NCBI GenBank assembly: GCA_964007475.1
Contig: OZ023273.1
Span: forward strand, 66,523,560-66,587,559
Direction of reading: 5' to 3'
Source: Hybos culiciformis
Taxonomy: Eukaryota; Arthropoda; Insecta; Diptera; Hybotidae
Length of the DNA stretch: 64,000 nucleotides
Part shown: in pieces, positions 23,027-35,093 of the stretch
Position numbering within the stretch: the first letter of the stretch is position 1
How the letters are laid out: every line of letters begins with the position of its first letter
Program-made: the position numbers and the translations under genes
Notes under the pieces: generated by a model
The model's database searches: none
Seen by the model: only the letters and a program-made list of their open reading frames with translations
Told to the model about the DNA's origin: nothing

Positions 23027-24599
23027 CCCCAATTGTAGAGAACGCATCATGCTCGTAAAGCGTGGGTTCCCTGTAATGTTATTGAATTGTATATACCTAG
23101 ATTTATGCTAGTATATATTTGGACAATTCTTTGATAATACATAATATATTGTTTGTCTAGGTTTTTATTTCCCTTATTTTTTTTATTTAGTTATAAACAT
23201 TTTTTTTTCTCTAGTTAAAAACTCATGAGATAAATTTTTAATTAGTTTTGTGGTTTATAATAAAGTTTTCATATTATTTTATTATGGGTTTCTGCAAATT
23301 ATTTTATGTTATAATGTGCGTTAAATTTTTTGTGTTTCTTTTTTCACCACTGAAAACTCAAAAAATTATGCAAAAAAATAAATAAATAAATTACTATATA
23401 GTTCTACAAACCAAATTTTCTTTGACTACTTATACCTTAGAGAGACTGATTCAAAAACTATATTATTATTATAATTTTTTATTTTTTTTTTCAAAAATAA
23501 CTATAAACAAAAACATAAACAAAAATTTGTTGATTTGGATTTGTTTATGTTTTGAATTATTCGCATCAACAGAACTGGAAGAGATACAGTGAAACTTCAT
23601 TTTCAATATTTTGTTTAAGATCTTAATAAGTGTAGAATTTGTATTAAAAAAAACTGTGTTAAATTTTTGAGTTATTAATAATACAATCTAGGCTTGCCAC
23701 CTTTGCAAATTTATTTATATATAGCCGATTTTCCAACAAAAATTAAAAATATCTGTCCATCGCACAAAAAAATAAAAACTGGATTCTTATCTATTTCCAT
23801 TAAATTTCTATTAAATTTAAATAAAACTACTACATACTATGATATGAATGCTAAATCAGTACAGTATATTCTTACCAGTCATTTAACCAAAAACTTAAAT
23901 TTATTTTTTTTAAATTACAAATATTTTAAATTATAAGTATTCAATAAATTATTTCGAAGGTACCGTTAAGTTTGACAGAAACTTTTAAAATTTGGACTAC
24001 CTATACAGGTACTAACTATACTAACTATATACTAATTTTCATAGACATTTTAAAACCCTCAATTGTATTAATAAATGCCTTAATAAATGTTCAGCTTTCG
24101 AGTTGAAGACTTCGAACTGAGGATTTGACTGGAACTGATAATACATTTCGATGAAAATAGGTAAGGGAAAAAGACATTTGTTCTAACTCTAAAATGTTAA
24201 ATAGTTATAATAAGATAGGATAGTCTTTTTAATCGAAATATGGAAAACACCTCATTAGTGAGATATGTATCAAAAAAGAATACGAATTTATATAGTTTGC
24301 TCTCTTAACATCACAAAGTAATATATGTCTCCTAGTTCAAAAGTTATTTAGTTGCAAAAATAGTTCAATCCTTTTTATCCATATAAATAGATGTTTTAAA
24401 TTTTCAAACTCAAGTTTTTCAAAAGAACGTGTTTGATTTTGGAATCAATAAGTTTTTATTTCTGTAATGAACAATGAGGATGTAAAGCATAAAAAAAATA
24501 TTTGTTTTTTACATTTATATACCTATAATCTAATTTGAGAAATTTGCGAAAGTTTTGGAAAATTAATAATATGTGTTGATAGAAAATAAATAAAAAGGA
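23027..24599. other. AT-rich DNA, no gene seen
   Basis: No supportable coding region. A gcttgccacc sequence at about 23692 resembles the tagggttgcca end at 22894 but has no detectable partner. Confidence 0.45.
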
Positions 24600-24609
24600 A
24601 CATATTTCT

Positions 24610-24800
24610 CAAAACAGGACTGCGGCAATTCTAGTACAAGCTGATCTTTCCGTTGCCTGTCCTCTTTGTCGTTCTCTTCCGCTAGTATCGTACGTCACCC
24701 CCTTCCTTCCACTCGTCCCAAATTTCAGTCAAATCAGCTCAGTAGTTTTTGAGATTACTTCGAACAAAAAAAAACTTCTCTTTATTAATAGTACAGATTT
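24610..24800. repeat. Decayed dispersed repeat
   Basis: This is a block of about 190 bp that is less AT-rich than its surroundings. It runs from ctcaaaacaggactgcgg through ccaaatttcagtcaaatcag to cttctctttattaatag. The last part resembles a common style of insect repeat 3' region, but class and ends are not determined. Confidence 0.35.
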
Positions 24801-25462
24801 TTTTTCTGACATTGTAAAAGAAGTTAGGGTTGACCTCAAGTTTGGATTGCTGATAGGGGATATATTATATTATAGGGATCATTAAAAGAAATAATATTTT
24901 ATACGAGTACATAAATCATAAAATACTTTACGTATGCGTTTGTATACGTGCTTGAAGAATGTTACCAGAAATATTAAAAGCGCCAAGCTTGAAATAAAGG
25001 TCAAATGTGTAAATCTTCAAAAAAAAACTTGTAAATCTAACAAACATAGTTTCGAAATGAAATACAGGGACTCGAAATAACATATATTCATAAATATATT
25101 CATAAATTAATTTATTTTATTTTTTATCTTTTTTAAGTGCTATATATACGTATATTATAATTTATAATATTATGTATATAACGTATATATTATTATGAAC
25201 TATATATAACATTATCTACAATATATAATTTTTTTTTTAGTGATATCATATCAATGAAGAAAAGTTTACTCTTTAGAATGCAATATTGGCTCTATCTTCT
25301 GAAATCTTAGTTTGCCTTAGTTTGTCTTAGTTAAAAGGAAAAATTTCGGTAACAAATTATTAAATTTGAATTGAACAACAATTATAAAATTGTTCTATCG
25401 CATATATTAACATATACTTTACAGTCTGTATATTTTTAATTAAACTTTTTTTTCTAACTTAA

Positions 25463-25560
25463 GTCGGCCGTCATGGTGTAGTGGTATTACCATTATCCTA
25501 CGGCGTGTTCGTTCGTGGGTTCGATTCCCACCTCGGACTGGAATTTGTGTCAATTTTTCA
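25463..25560 (+). repeat. tRNA-derived Pol III head (SINE-like) or tRNA pseudogene
   Basis: A box-like TGGTGTAGTGG is at 25474-25484 and B box GGTTCGATTCC at 25518-25528, about 33 bp apart, as in tRNA promoters. The T arm GTGGG/CCCAC pairs perfectly. The acceptor arms do not pair well and no clean anticodon stem forms, so it is unlikely to be a functional tRNA. A tRNA-derived SINE head is the best explanation; its body and tail are not delimited. Confidence 0.6.
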
Positions 25561-26440
25561 ATTTTTGTCTCACTTGAATTAAGTGTTTGTATTGTTTTTA
25601 TAACTACTGTATGACCTTTGACTGAAAGAAATTGGAAATATTAAAATAAAAGTGCATAATGTAAAAATTTTGTAAACATTGTTAAACTTAAATATAAAAC
25701 CATCATCATAACCAAATTACCGTATAGGAAATTTTATTAAAAATATATTAGAAAATTCTGTATACTTTATGTACGTACATATTGAAGAATATAAAAAATA
25801 TAAAAAGTCACCTGCTTGACTTTTATAAGATTTATTTGAAAGATGATATTTTTGCCTATACATATTTTTTTTCAAAATTTGAAATTTTTATGCTTTAGCT
25901 CAATGTAGATAGGTAGACTATATATTTGAAGGCAATTGTGGAAACGACAATTTCTTATAAAACTACTAAACCTGTAAGCATCATTTGGAGCTGTAAGCTG
26001 TAAGTTACAAACGACACTAAAAAAAGAAGGCACCACATACATATTTACAAGAGAATATTCAAACAACAAGAACTACCCGTACAATACAAGCGAGTTTTAT
26101 TATCTGGCAATAAGTTGAAATTTTTTTTTGTTTGTCTGTATATCTTATTATAAAAATTTTTATTAAAATTTACATATACTCGTATGTATATAGAAAAAAC
26201 AAATTAAATATTAACTATTATATAAGTATGAACAATCGTATATCGGGCTTAACTGATCTTATTTTTAAGATCTTTGGATCAATTATGTCTTTTTATATTG
26301 AATGTTGATATTATGGTTCTACTGAAACAAAAAAAATTAGTAACCTTGATTTGTTTGAAAATTTACAAAAATAGTAAAAATGTAAAAAAAATCTTAATAT
26401 CTAAAAACACGACAATTGCAGATGAGCGGAATTAGTCACG
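25561..26440. other. AT-rich DNA, no gene seen
   Basis: A minus-strand open frame at 25872-26069 has mixed composition but no recognisable product. Nothing else stands out. Confidence 0.4.
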
Positions 26441-26464
26441 ATAAAAAAATTAATTTCGACTTTT

Positions 26465-26719
26465 CGAGGAATATTTAATAAATTCAGTTTATTATTGGGG
26501 ACTAATTTTCAGGATTATTTAAAAATAAGAAACCTATTGCTTTTATATAAAATAGTTGCAAACAGGTCTCCTCATTATCTTTTTAATATAGGTACTTATT
26601 TTTCGGCGCAGCCTAGATATCCCTTGAATTTGAATATGTTGCAGCATTCACATAGAATAATGGATTTTTCATTCTTTGATAGGAATATACGAAATTGGAA
26701 TGTGTTTAATTTTAAGTAG
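26465..26719 (+). pseudogene. C-terminal fragment of a non-LTR reverse transcriptase
   Basis: The frame encodes QDYLKIRNLLLLYKIV followed by a segment ending RNIRNWNVFNF. An R-x-x-LLLLYKI segment and a terminal R-x-WN are typical of the extreme C-terminus of LINE polyproteins. It has no start codon and stops at 26717-26719. The assignment is supported mainly by the retrotransposon-like 3' tail that follows at 27270. Confidence 0.45.
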
Positions 26720-27297
26720 GAGGTGTCAGTAAAAAAATATTTTTGAATAAACTAAAAGATTTTTTTTCGAATAGACCTTAGGGGGTGAGGTTGGTTGATC
26801 CAAAAACTTAAAAGCTTATTACAAGAGATAAAGTTAAGGGTTCATTTGGGGGTCTTGAAGAGGGGGTTGAGCTGTGAATTTTTGTCAATTAAATTGCTTT
26901 AATTGCAATAACTGTAAACATTAAAAATTAATATTTTATTATTAGTTATATTATTTTATTTTGTTGTTTATGATTTGATTTGAAAAGTTTTGAGTTTGAT
27001 AACTTTAATTTAATTTAATTTAATTTAATTTAATTTATTTTTTTGGATCCATATACAGGGGAAACATAAACATAAAAATAAAAACAAAAACATAGAAACA
27101 TAATATTAAAAATTAAGATTTAAGATTTATAATTTGAAAACTGTAATTAAGTCAATATAATAATAATAATGAATAATTTTATAATTTTATAATTTTATTT
27201 TAAGTTCTTTGTCTTGTACTCTAACAATAATTTGTATAAGCCTTGAATAGCTTTTTTATTGTCATATGAATAAATAAATAAATAAATAAATAAAATA
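26720..27297 (+). mobile_element. 3' region and (AAAT)n tail of a non-LTR element
   Basis: After the RT-like fragment comes about 550 bp without an ORF. It ends with tattgtcatatgaataaata and further aaat repeats at about 27253-27297. A 3' untranslated region ending in aataaataaata is characteristic of Jockey and CR1-like insect elements. A (taatt)n microsatellite lies inside at about 27008-27038. Confidence 0.5.
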
Positions 27298-27367
27298 AAT
27301 CATCACTAACCTTGAGTGTACGCCGTTACAGTAGACGAACGTTAGTAGCTTTAACATTTTCGTGTAC

Positions 27368-30300
27368 CTGCAAATGTTTTTACGTCTAGACTATAGAGGG
27401 AAAATTTTTTATTAATAAAAAGATTTATTGATATCTTTTTTTTTTTGTAAAATATCTAAATATTGGATTACTAAAATATTAAATGCAGCCATAACTTTAA
27501 ACAATTGACCTCGAGTCAAAATGCTAGTAACTATATTGTAAATTGTTGAAATTGTAAAATTGTTCAAGTTGTATCTATGTATAAATGTATGAATATAATA
27601 ATAATGTCTTAGTTGTCTACCATAATTGATACAAATTTACTTCTATTTATTGTAAACGCCCTGACATTTCTGATAGAAATATTATTCATTAAAATTAATA
27701 TTAATTCTTCTTCTTTAATATAAAGCCGTCGCAAGTTTTAATATAATTTTGAAAAAAAAAAGAAATATTTTGTGATGAAAATCAAAGAAAACTTATGATT
27801 ATGATTTTGAATTCACTTTTACTTTACAACAATAGGCATGACGGCATCAATGAAATTTGGGATGTTCGAGGTTTGTTTCACGATATCTATATCTATATTA
27901 TGATCATTTGTACAACAGTACAGCTGTACGTAACTACATGGAGCACATTACTTAGTTAAACTCTTATAGTCTAAAGATGCAATTTCAAAAAGTATACATT
28001 ATACAACCATATGGTATTTGCTTACATGAAAATAAATAAGATATTGTTTCTAATCTAGCTTCAATTTTGAATAACTTACTAAAATCATATCAGTAAGTAC
28101 ATGAAACAATTTGTTGAGCACACACATTGTTTGAAGTTGTATTCAACATATTGGTGGACGTACAATTGGAACTGGAACGTCCAAAGCAAAACATATTTAA
28201 AATAACTTTTAGTAGGTATGCAATGCAAAAAATGTCATATTTTGTATTATCTCTGCTTTAATTAAATTACGTTAATATGTTCGTTTCGATTATAAATTAT
28301 AAATTTGAAATGAAAATAATCCCATGGATTTTATCTTATAATGTTACCATATCTTTATAAAATAAATCAAAATTTATAAAAATAAGAAAACAAAAAATCT
28401 AAAGAATTCAAAAAAATGAATTATCTTTTCTGGTGATTGGTGACACTTGCTGCTCTTTATTATATACATCATCTATGCAGTAAATTATTTCTTATAAATT
28501 ATTGGTTCACGCAAAACTATATCTATCCAATGTAAAGTGTTATGTATCAACGCATTGTTTCTGAAAATACTTATTGTATAGTATTACTTTTTGTTTAATT
28601 GGAATTCGGATGCTAATCCGTGAAAAATTGTGTATGAAATTCTACAAAAATTCAAGAACTATCCAAGAACAACTCACTACCTGCAAACAAAAACTTATCC
28701 TATAATAAATTGTCAAAGAATAAGAAACGAACGTTCAACACATGTACTGATTTAAACGGAAATTTTTTAAACATTTAAGTATATTTTTTTAAAAACTGAA
28801 TTAGATTTAATAAATTAATAGATAAATACAATAAAAAAATTAAATTGTCTAAACGGCGATGTGTTTTCTTAATTACAGCATAGGTACGCTAGGAACTTTA
28901 GCATTTTTGTCCACTACCAGGTAGTTCGAGAACAATGTTTGCCATACAAATAATCCAAGGAACTAAATGAGGAAAAAGTTCCAGCATACCTATAATCGGA
29001 GAAAATTTTTTATATGAAAATTCTGCAACAATTCAAGAAGAATCATAGAACATAATATTGAATTATTGAAATTTTATTTTTCCATTGATTTTATTTTTGC
29101 CGCCAAGTTTTTTCCTTATTTTATGTTTGTTTTCAGTAATATTGATAGTTTGATTAAAATAGATACCATTCTTATGTATTCAAATACGAGGTCAATTTTA
29201 AAAGAAGAAAACTATTTCATGGTACGTATAAATAAATTTTACAATTCATTTTTTTCAATTTGATATAATAATGGAATTTAGCATGTTTCTGTCTTGTCTG
29301 CTCAATAATGCTTTAAGGAAAATTCATTTGTTTTAAAGTAATAATTTGAAAGTAACAATCGATTTGTTTTTATTGTATACATATTATAGTTTTTATTTAA
29401 CCAGAAGAAATGTGAGGAATATAGGTAGGTACATAAATATTATGAATTCTTCAACAATTCTGAATATTATTTATTTTACTCATTGATTGATACATATTAT
29501 GTTTGTCTAAGTGTGTAGTTTTTATCGAAATATCATTTTAGAGTTCTAAGATAAAAGAACTTGGTTAAGAGTGCGCAATGCTAAATTTGCTACGAACTAT
29601 ATATTTAAAAAGTCTAAACAGAATTTAAGAGAAGTTACTCTAGAGTTCTAGGCATAATTTATTGTTACACAAGAAACATTTTGATTAAATATGTAGTTTA
29701 TAAATAGCAGTTTTTAGTTTCTAAAATTTGATTCTATGAATATGTTGTCATATAATGACTTCACTTATCCTAAATATTTATTTTAATTATTTCATGTTTT
29801 ATTTTAAGTGCATCTTATACAGGATAAATATTTTGTTCAAAAATTATAGAAATTTATTAATTCATTTATTTGAAATCTAAAAGTAAAAATAATAATATTA
29901 GTTATTACACATTATGATATATAAATTTAATATAAAAGAATTTTTTTTATTAATTTTTCACTTTATTGTCATATAAAAATAAATTGGACTTTTTGTTTGA
30001 ACTAAAAATGCAAAATAAGAAATTATTTTTTTCTTTTGCTATTTTTATTATAGAAATTAAACTTTTTTTATTCATATATCAAAGGAAAATTATAAGCGTT
30101 TAAACAAAAAGAATCTTTTATGCACCATTACCATTAAGAAGTTTTATTAAATTCCTCGAATAAAAATATAAAACCGCGCACTTAAAATAAAATTATGATA
30201 AATTGGTCAAAGTTATTAAAAAAAAAGAATTTCTAAATTACTGTTAAGATTTTCTATCAATTTTGAAACATTAATAAACATTATAGACCTTCATTAGTCT

Positions 30301-30619
30301 TTTTATATATGTAGAGACAGTATGTAGCGGGCAGTAATTTAGTGAAAGCTAAAGGAGAACGAAAAAAAGTTATATTTCTCATTAATTTAGTTTTTACTAA
30401 GTATTTATTATACTGTCATAACAGAGTTATTTAGCTTTTAAAGTTTGGAAAAAAAAAATCGAATCTATAATTTTGGAAAAAATAATTCAAAAATCTCTCT
30501 TTTTAGATTCAAAGCACAACTAAGAAGTTTCTAACGCAGAAGTAATTTTTGAAATGTATAAATTTAATTGTGTTTTACTTTATAACAAAGACTTTTCTTA
30601 CATGTTATCAAGAGCCTTG
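27368..30619. other. AT-rich DNA with weak internal similarity
   Basis: No gene is supported. The segments around 28640, 29015 and 29440 share variants of aattctRcaacaattcaag, possibly decayed copies of one repeat spaced about 370-430 bp apart. Remaining sequence is low complexity. Confidence 0.35.
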
Positions 30620-30627
30620 ATCTACAT

Positions 30628-30846
30628 CAGTGATGGATTTACGAATAGGCACACTAGGCTCGAGCCTAGGGCGGCAAAATTTAATAAAAAAAAATTTCGG
30701 ACTTTAAAATAGTATAAAACTTTTTAGAATCGGTTAAGGCTCAAAATCTTCTCAAACTAATTTTTATGTCATGTTGAACTTAAATGTATTTTTATAATGT
30801 GTTTTTTCCGATATTTTTTTAATAGTGCCTAGAGTTGCCGCCTCTG
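30628..30846. mobile_element. hAT-type MITE (219 bp)
   Basis: An exact 8-bp duplication atctacat flanks the element (30620-30627 and 30847-30854). The left end reads cagtgatggatttacg and the right end, inverted, cagaggcggcaac. A palindrome taggctcgagccta lies near the left end. The element is too short to encode a transposase. Confidence 0.8.
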
Positions 30847-30854
30847 ATCTACAT

Positions 30855-32251
30855 ACTTATTTTTAGATTTTAATTCTTTAAGATATAGTAATGAAACCTA
30901 CAGTATACTTAATTGTAGCAGACATGTAAATCTTTTTCTATTTTTTTCCTAAAAATAATTGCATAGTTTAGTAGTTATGTATTTGAACACTGTTTTGCTT
31001 GAAACTATTGAACAGTTTTCGTTAAGATTTTGTGACTTTCTTGATAAATTATAATATATTTTAATGAAAAACTTAAAGATTCTAGTTTATAAACCTCATT
31101 AAAACATTATTCAGTAGATTTTAAGCAGTGTATCATAATTCAATGTATGTATTTAAAATTAATACTGTCCTTGTGTATTCATCATTATATTGGACTTAAA
31201 TGTACACATAAAAATTATTTTTATATTGTTATCTATAAACCAAAGAAAATTTTTTATAATAAAATAGTGTATAATTCGATAAAATTTATAACTTTGAAGA
31301 TGATAAAAACTAGTAGTATTTGCAATAAAATAATAATGGTAAAATAAAAGAATAAAAATCTAGATAAATGTACATACATATACATATCATCGCGGATATC
31401 CTAATTGATGTGATATGGAAGAAATGTTTTTTGTTGTTATATAGAAAAATTATAGTTAAACTCTTCTATTTTATATATACACATAATAATATTATATAGA
31501 TAGATAAATACATTATATATATATATGTACATAATATAATATTTGTATAATTCACATTTTTAACTGATTCATTCATTTCCATCGTTTGTTACGTATTTAT
31601 ATCTGGAGTAATTTTTTTTCTTATCCTTTTTACATGCTACTTATACATAAATAAATCTATCCAAGATATTAAATAAGAAATCAAATTGTTTTATTTTGAT
31701 GTCGTGACAAAATAGTTTATTTACAGAAATTCATAAAGAAAAATTTAAGTACTTAACATACCAAATTGACAGATAAATCACGAATATAAAAACTTCTGTT
31801 CACATTATAATATAATAATTTACATATGAAGATATACTTTGATAATTAAAATTAAATATCTAATCTACATTATCTATTTCTTCATTTTAAGTTTTTAATT
31901 AGAATCTTGACTACATGATCTTACGAAAAATATTACACAGACCCATTAAATATATGGTCAAAGGTAATAACATGGTTATACTTAATAAATTATATAACTT
32001 TTAACATGAAAAGCATAAAATAATCTAAAAAATTAACGTTATGAAACAAATGAAAATTATTCAAACTTTCAATTCAGCTTAAGACTGACTGCTGTTTTGA
32101 AAATACTTCTTACGGCCTTTGTTAGTATTTCTGTTCACTTCACATTAAGTAAGTAGAGGTTCAAATCTGATCCGTGATCTAATTTTGTAAGAAAAAGTCA
32201 TCTTCCAAAATATATTATATTATATTAAGTTATTATTTTCCATTCCCGTGG
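30855..32251. other. AT-rich DNA, no gene seen
   Basis: Contains tata-type simple repeats (around 31500-31530) and chance ORFs only. Confidence 0.5.
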
Positions 32252-32252
32252 C

Positions 32253-32536
32253 CAGGGATTGAAACCCTAAAAAAGTTGGTTTCTGGTTCAACTTCGAGTT
32301 AATCAATGTTCGGGTTCAATTTAGAGATCGGGTTTGGGTTTAAAATTAAAAAAAAGATATATGGTACAAATTACAGATGTTATTCTCAATAAAAAATATT
32401 TTATTTATTTTAAAAAAAATGTTTTATTATTTTTTAAGTTTCCTTTTTTGAATTTTTTTTTTTATTTTAAATTTATAAACATAAACCTGTTTGAGTTCAA
32501 CAAGACCGGTATCAGGGTTTATGAGAGCAATCCGTG
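32253..32536. mobile_element. Possible hAT-type element
   Basis: The left end cagggattg matches the inverted right end cacggattg at 8 of 9 positions. The left part holds gggttcaatt and gggtttgggtt, and the right part accggtatcagggttt, a style seen in some hAT MITEs. No matching 8-bp flanks were found at these exact ends, so the boundaries are doubtful. Confidence 0.3.
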
Positions 32537-33262
32537 GTTTTTCCAATATATATAATTGTTTTCACGAAGATTAAAATGATTGAATTATTCTATCGGAAAC
32601 TAAATTATTAAAGTTGTGGGACATTTGAAAAACCGTTATATGTACTTATGGAATTTATATTTAGTAAGACTAACATGGATATTAAAATGTACTTTTTTTT
32701 TTCTATGTTGGCGCCGAGAATCTTTTTCATATACCCATCGTATATATAGAAACAAAAAGTGCCAAAGGTATCACACAAACTGTAATTTATCTTCGTTTTT
32801 TCTTGATTTTAATTTTTTTTATTAAACTTAAAATATTTAAAGTTTTATTTTCCCATTTTCTTTGAATTTTTCGTAAATGATTTTGCAACCCTTTTTTTTT
32901 TTTTTCTTCATTTGCAAAACTTTTCCTTCCCTTTTAAAGTATATTGCAGAAATAATAAAAAAAAAAACTTTAGTAAAAATTTTTAATATAATTTTTCTAT
33001 AAATTTTTTTTTTATTATTTTATCCTGCAAACAAATTGCAAAACTATTTTATCAAAATATTTTATGCGTTTAGCAATGATTTCTTTATTTATTTTTTTTT
33101 TTTTCACCGAAAAAACTTTTTATTTTGTTAAAAATGAGGTAAAAAAGTTTTCGAGATTAAACAAAAAATAAACGAACGACCAAAAAGAACATAAAGTTAG
33201 TCGTTTTTTGTTTTCACAATAATTTATTTAAGTTATTTAGATTAACATGACAAATTTATACA

Positions 33263-33293
<31 letters not shown>

Positions 33294-33579
33294 GCTTTAA
33301 TTTTTTGTAAATAATTTTTTTTATGAAATTAAATATAATTAAAAACAAATGATATTCTAATTAATTTACACGTATACTAAAAAAAAAAAAAAAAAAAAAA
33401 AAACCGCCAATTGCTTCTATAATAATGACCTGTCGTATCGATTTTTGATCCTTTGAGAATGCGTTTACTTTCAGGTCGAGGTTTTACACTTAGATTTCAG
33501 ACGCTCTCAATTAGCTAAAAATTCAAACAATTTAAAATTTAATATTTAAATTTTTTTTGCGAAATGTAAACTTCTATGT
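32537..33579. other. AT-rich DNA with T22 and A25 homopolymers
   Basis: A run of 22 T (33263-33284) and a run of 25 A (33379-33403) face each other across about 95 bp. Several shorter T and A tracts precede them. No coding sequence is supported. Confidence 0.6.
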
Positions 33580-34025
33580 TAATGAGCTGTACAAACTTCG
33601 GGTTTAAATAAGGTTTCACAAATATTTATAAATACAAGTTGTTGAGTTGAAGGAGGTTTATTATAAAATTTTTTTTGGTGTTTTAGCTTGAGTTAAATCA
33701 GAGGTTAACCTGATAAAACCCAGCATTGTTTATTTAGATTCAATGAACATGCTCTGAAATCGTGTAAAAAAAAGCATAAAAATAAAATAAGTTTCTTTTT
33801 GTAACTTTTATTTTTCGAATTTTAGTTTTAAAATAATTAATTCACTTATATAATTTTTTTATACATTCTTTAAATTATATTTGACTAAATTTGATTCACT
33901 AATTTTTATTAAGAAATTTAACAAAAAAAAATTAAAAAAAACAACAAAATTAACCCTGGTAAAAAAAAAATTCATAGTGTGAACAGCAATTTTAAATTGA
34001 GGGATAGAATAAAATTCCTAGTTTG
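33580..34025. repeat. Dispersed repeat, copy 2
   Basis: Collinear homologue of 12952-13463 in the same orientation, diverged by substitutions and small indels. It begins near aatgagctgtac, continues gggtttaaataagg, and ends near gaacagcaattttaaattg and aaaattcctagttt. No hAT ends surround this copy, supporting an independent mobile unit. Confidence 0.75.
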
Positions 34026-34492
34026 GAAAGCATATTAAAATAATTTAAACTTAGACAATTTAAATGCTTATTTAACTGGTATTCTAGGTATTCTAACATG
34101 TTGAAAGCTTCAATATTTTGATTTATACACTAAATTGTAAAACTGGATTTTTAAAAGTAATTCAACATTATTACGTACACTATTCAATGGGATTGCAGAA
34201 AAGCATTCACACAAAAGAAAAACATGCGTGTGCCGTGTACGCGCGGGGGAAGTTATACTTCGTATTCGTATTCGTAATGTGGAAATAAAATAGAACAACA
34301 AGTACGTATTTTAGCTAATTTCACGACGCTCACACTGTTTACTTCGCTGCAAAGCAAGACTACCACGAGCATTTGTTTGGGATCTACCGACTCACTCTCT
34401 TTCTCTCTCCTCGCGCATGTGTTTGGGGTGGGTGTTTCTGAATTCAGAAATTTAATTTCGAAATTAAATAAATTTCGAATACTAATGTCATT
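34026..34492. other. Less AT-rich island, unassigned
   Basis: The interval contains gtgtgccgtgtacgcgcggg, a near-palindrome gaagttatacttc at 34248-34260 and pyrimidine-rich ctcactctctttctctctcc. Its inverse, gaagtataacttc, occurs near 35645-35657. The ORFs crossing it have no recognisable product. It may be part of an unidentified repeat. Confidence 0.35.
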
Positions 34493-34565
34493 GGAATGTA
34501 TGGATGTGTGTATGTTGTGCATGGCATGGAATGTATGGAATGTATGGATGTGTGTATGTTGTGCA
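34493..34565. repeat. 29-bp direct duplication, 44-bp period
   Basis: Identical 29-bp blocks starting ggaatgtatggatgtg and ending gttgtgca occur at 34493-34521 and 34537-34565. The intervening bases are a partial copy of the same unit. Confidence 0.9.
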
Positions 34566-34751
34566 AAGCCTTAAATTTTTTTTTATTAATTTTGATTTTT
34601 TGAGGAAGGAAAATTATAAAATTATTATATTACATTACAATTATTACAAAACGAATAAATTTGTAAAATGAATTAAAATTTAAATAATTTATTAACCACT
34701 TTAACTAATTTTCTATAAAGTTTTAATAATTTTTCTATGAATTAGTTTTTT

Positions 34752-34862
34752 TTATTTTTTTAGTTCCGATCTCGCCGATGGTTTTCTTCCAGCCACCGAT
34801 TTTTTAGATTTTTTTTTCGAAGCCGCTCTTTTCTCCAAAACAGGTATTTTTGAGTCGACCAG
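34752..34862 (-). CDS. Candidate terminal exon with a basic tail
   Basis: On the minus strand a pyrimidine-rich tract ending gctgcag (a good 3' splice site) is followed by 36 codons and a TAA. The peptide starts LVDSKIPVLEKRAASKKK and continues with SKKSVAGRKPSAR, rich in Lys, Arg, Ser and Ala, like a nuclear or nucleic-acid-binding tail. The block is markedly more GC-rich than its surroundings. Phase 0 is assumed. A downstream aataaa near the 3' side is compatible with a poly(A) signal. The upstream exons would lie at higher coordinates. No family is recognised. Confidence 0.4.
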   Translation of the reverse strand: MVDSKIPVLEKRAASKKKSKKSVAGRKPSARSELKK

Positions 34863-34978
34863 CTGCAGCAATCGAAGGGCAAAATTCGACTAGTCGCCGT
34901 CGAAAAAAAGCGATCGGCGTCGTATTTGGTCTATACATGCATAAAATAAACAAAACAAAAGTTGATAAAAAAGTTGAC

Positions 34979-35058
34979 AATGTATTTGTGCAAAAATAAT
35001 AATAAAAAATAATAATAAAAAATAATAATAAAAAATAATAATAAAAATGTATTTGTGC
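34979..35058. repeat. 14-bp A/T satellite between 13-bp direct repeats
   Basis: Four units of aataataataaaaa occupy about 34992-35045. They are bracketed by identical aatgtatttgtgc sequences at 34979-34991 and 35046-35058, suggesting local duplication or slippage. Confidence 0.75.
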
Positions 35059-35093
35059 GTTAAACGTTAAACTTTTTGCAAGTCGCATAAGAA

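Noticed and set aside
25463..25540. Functional tRNA gene
   Set aside because: The boxes and T stem are good but the acceptor stem and anticodon arm do not fold properly.
34253..34574. Two overlapping ORFs on opposite strands in the less AT-rich island
   Set aside because: Their composition reflects the local repeats; no motif, start context or family was recognised.
34804..35088. 94-residue minus-strand ORF
   Set aside because: It runs through the 14-bp satellite and intron-like DNA; the alternative frame with a splice acceptor at 34862 is more credible.
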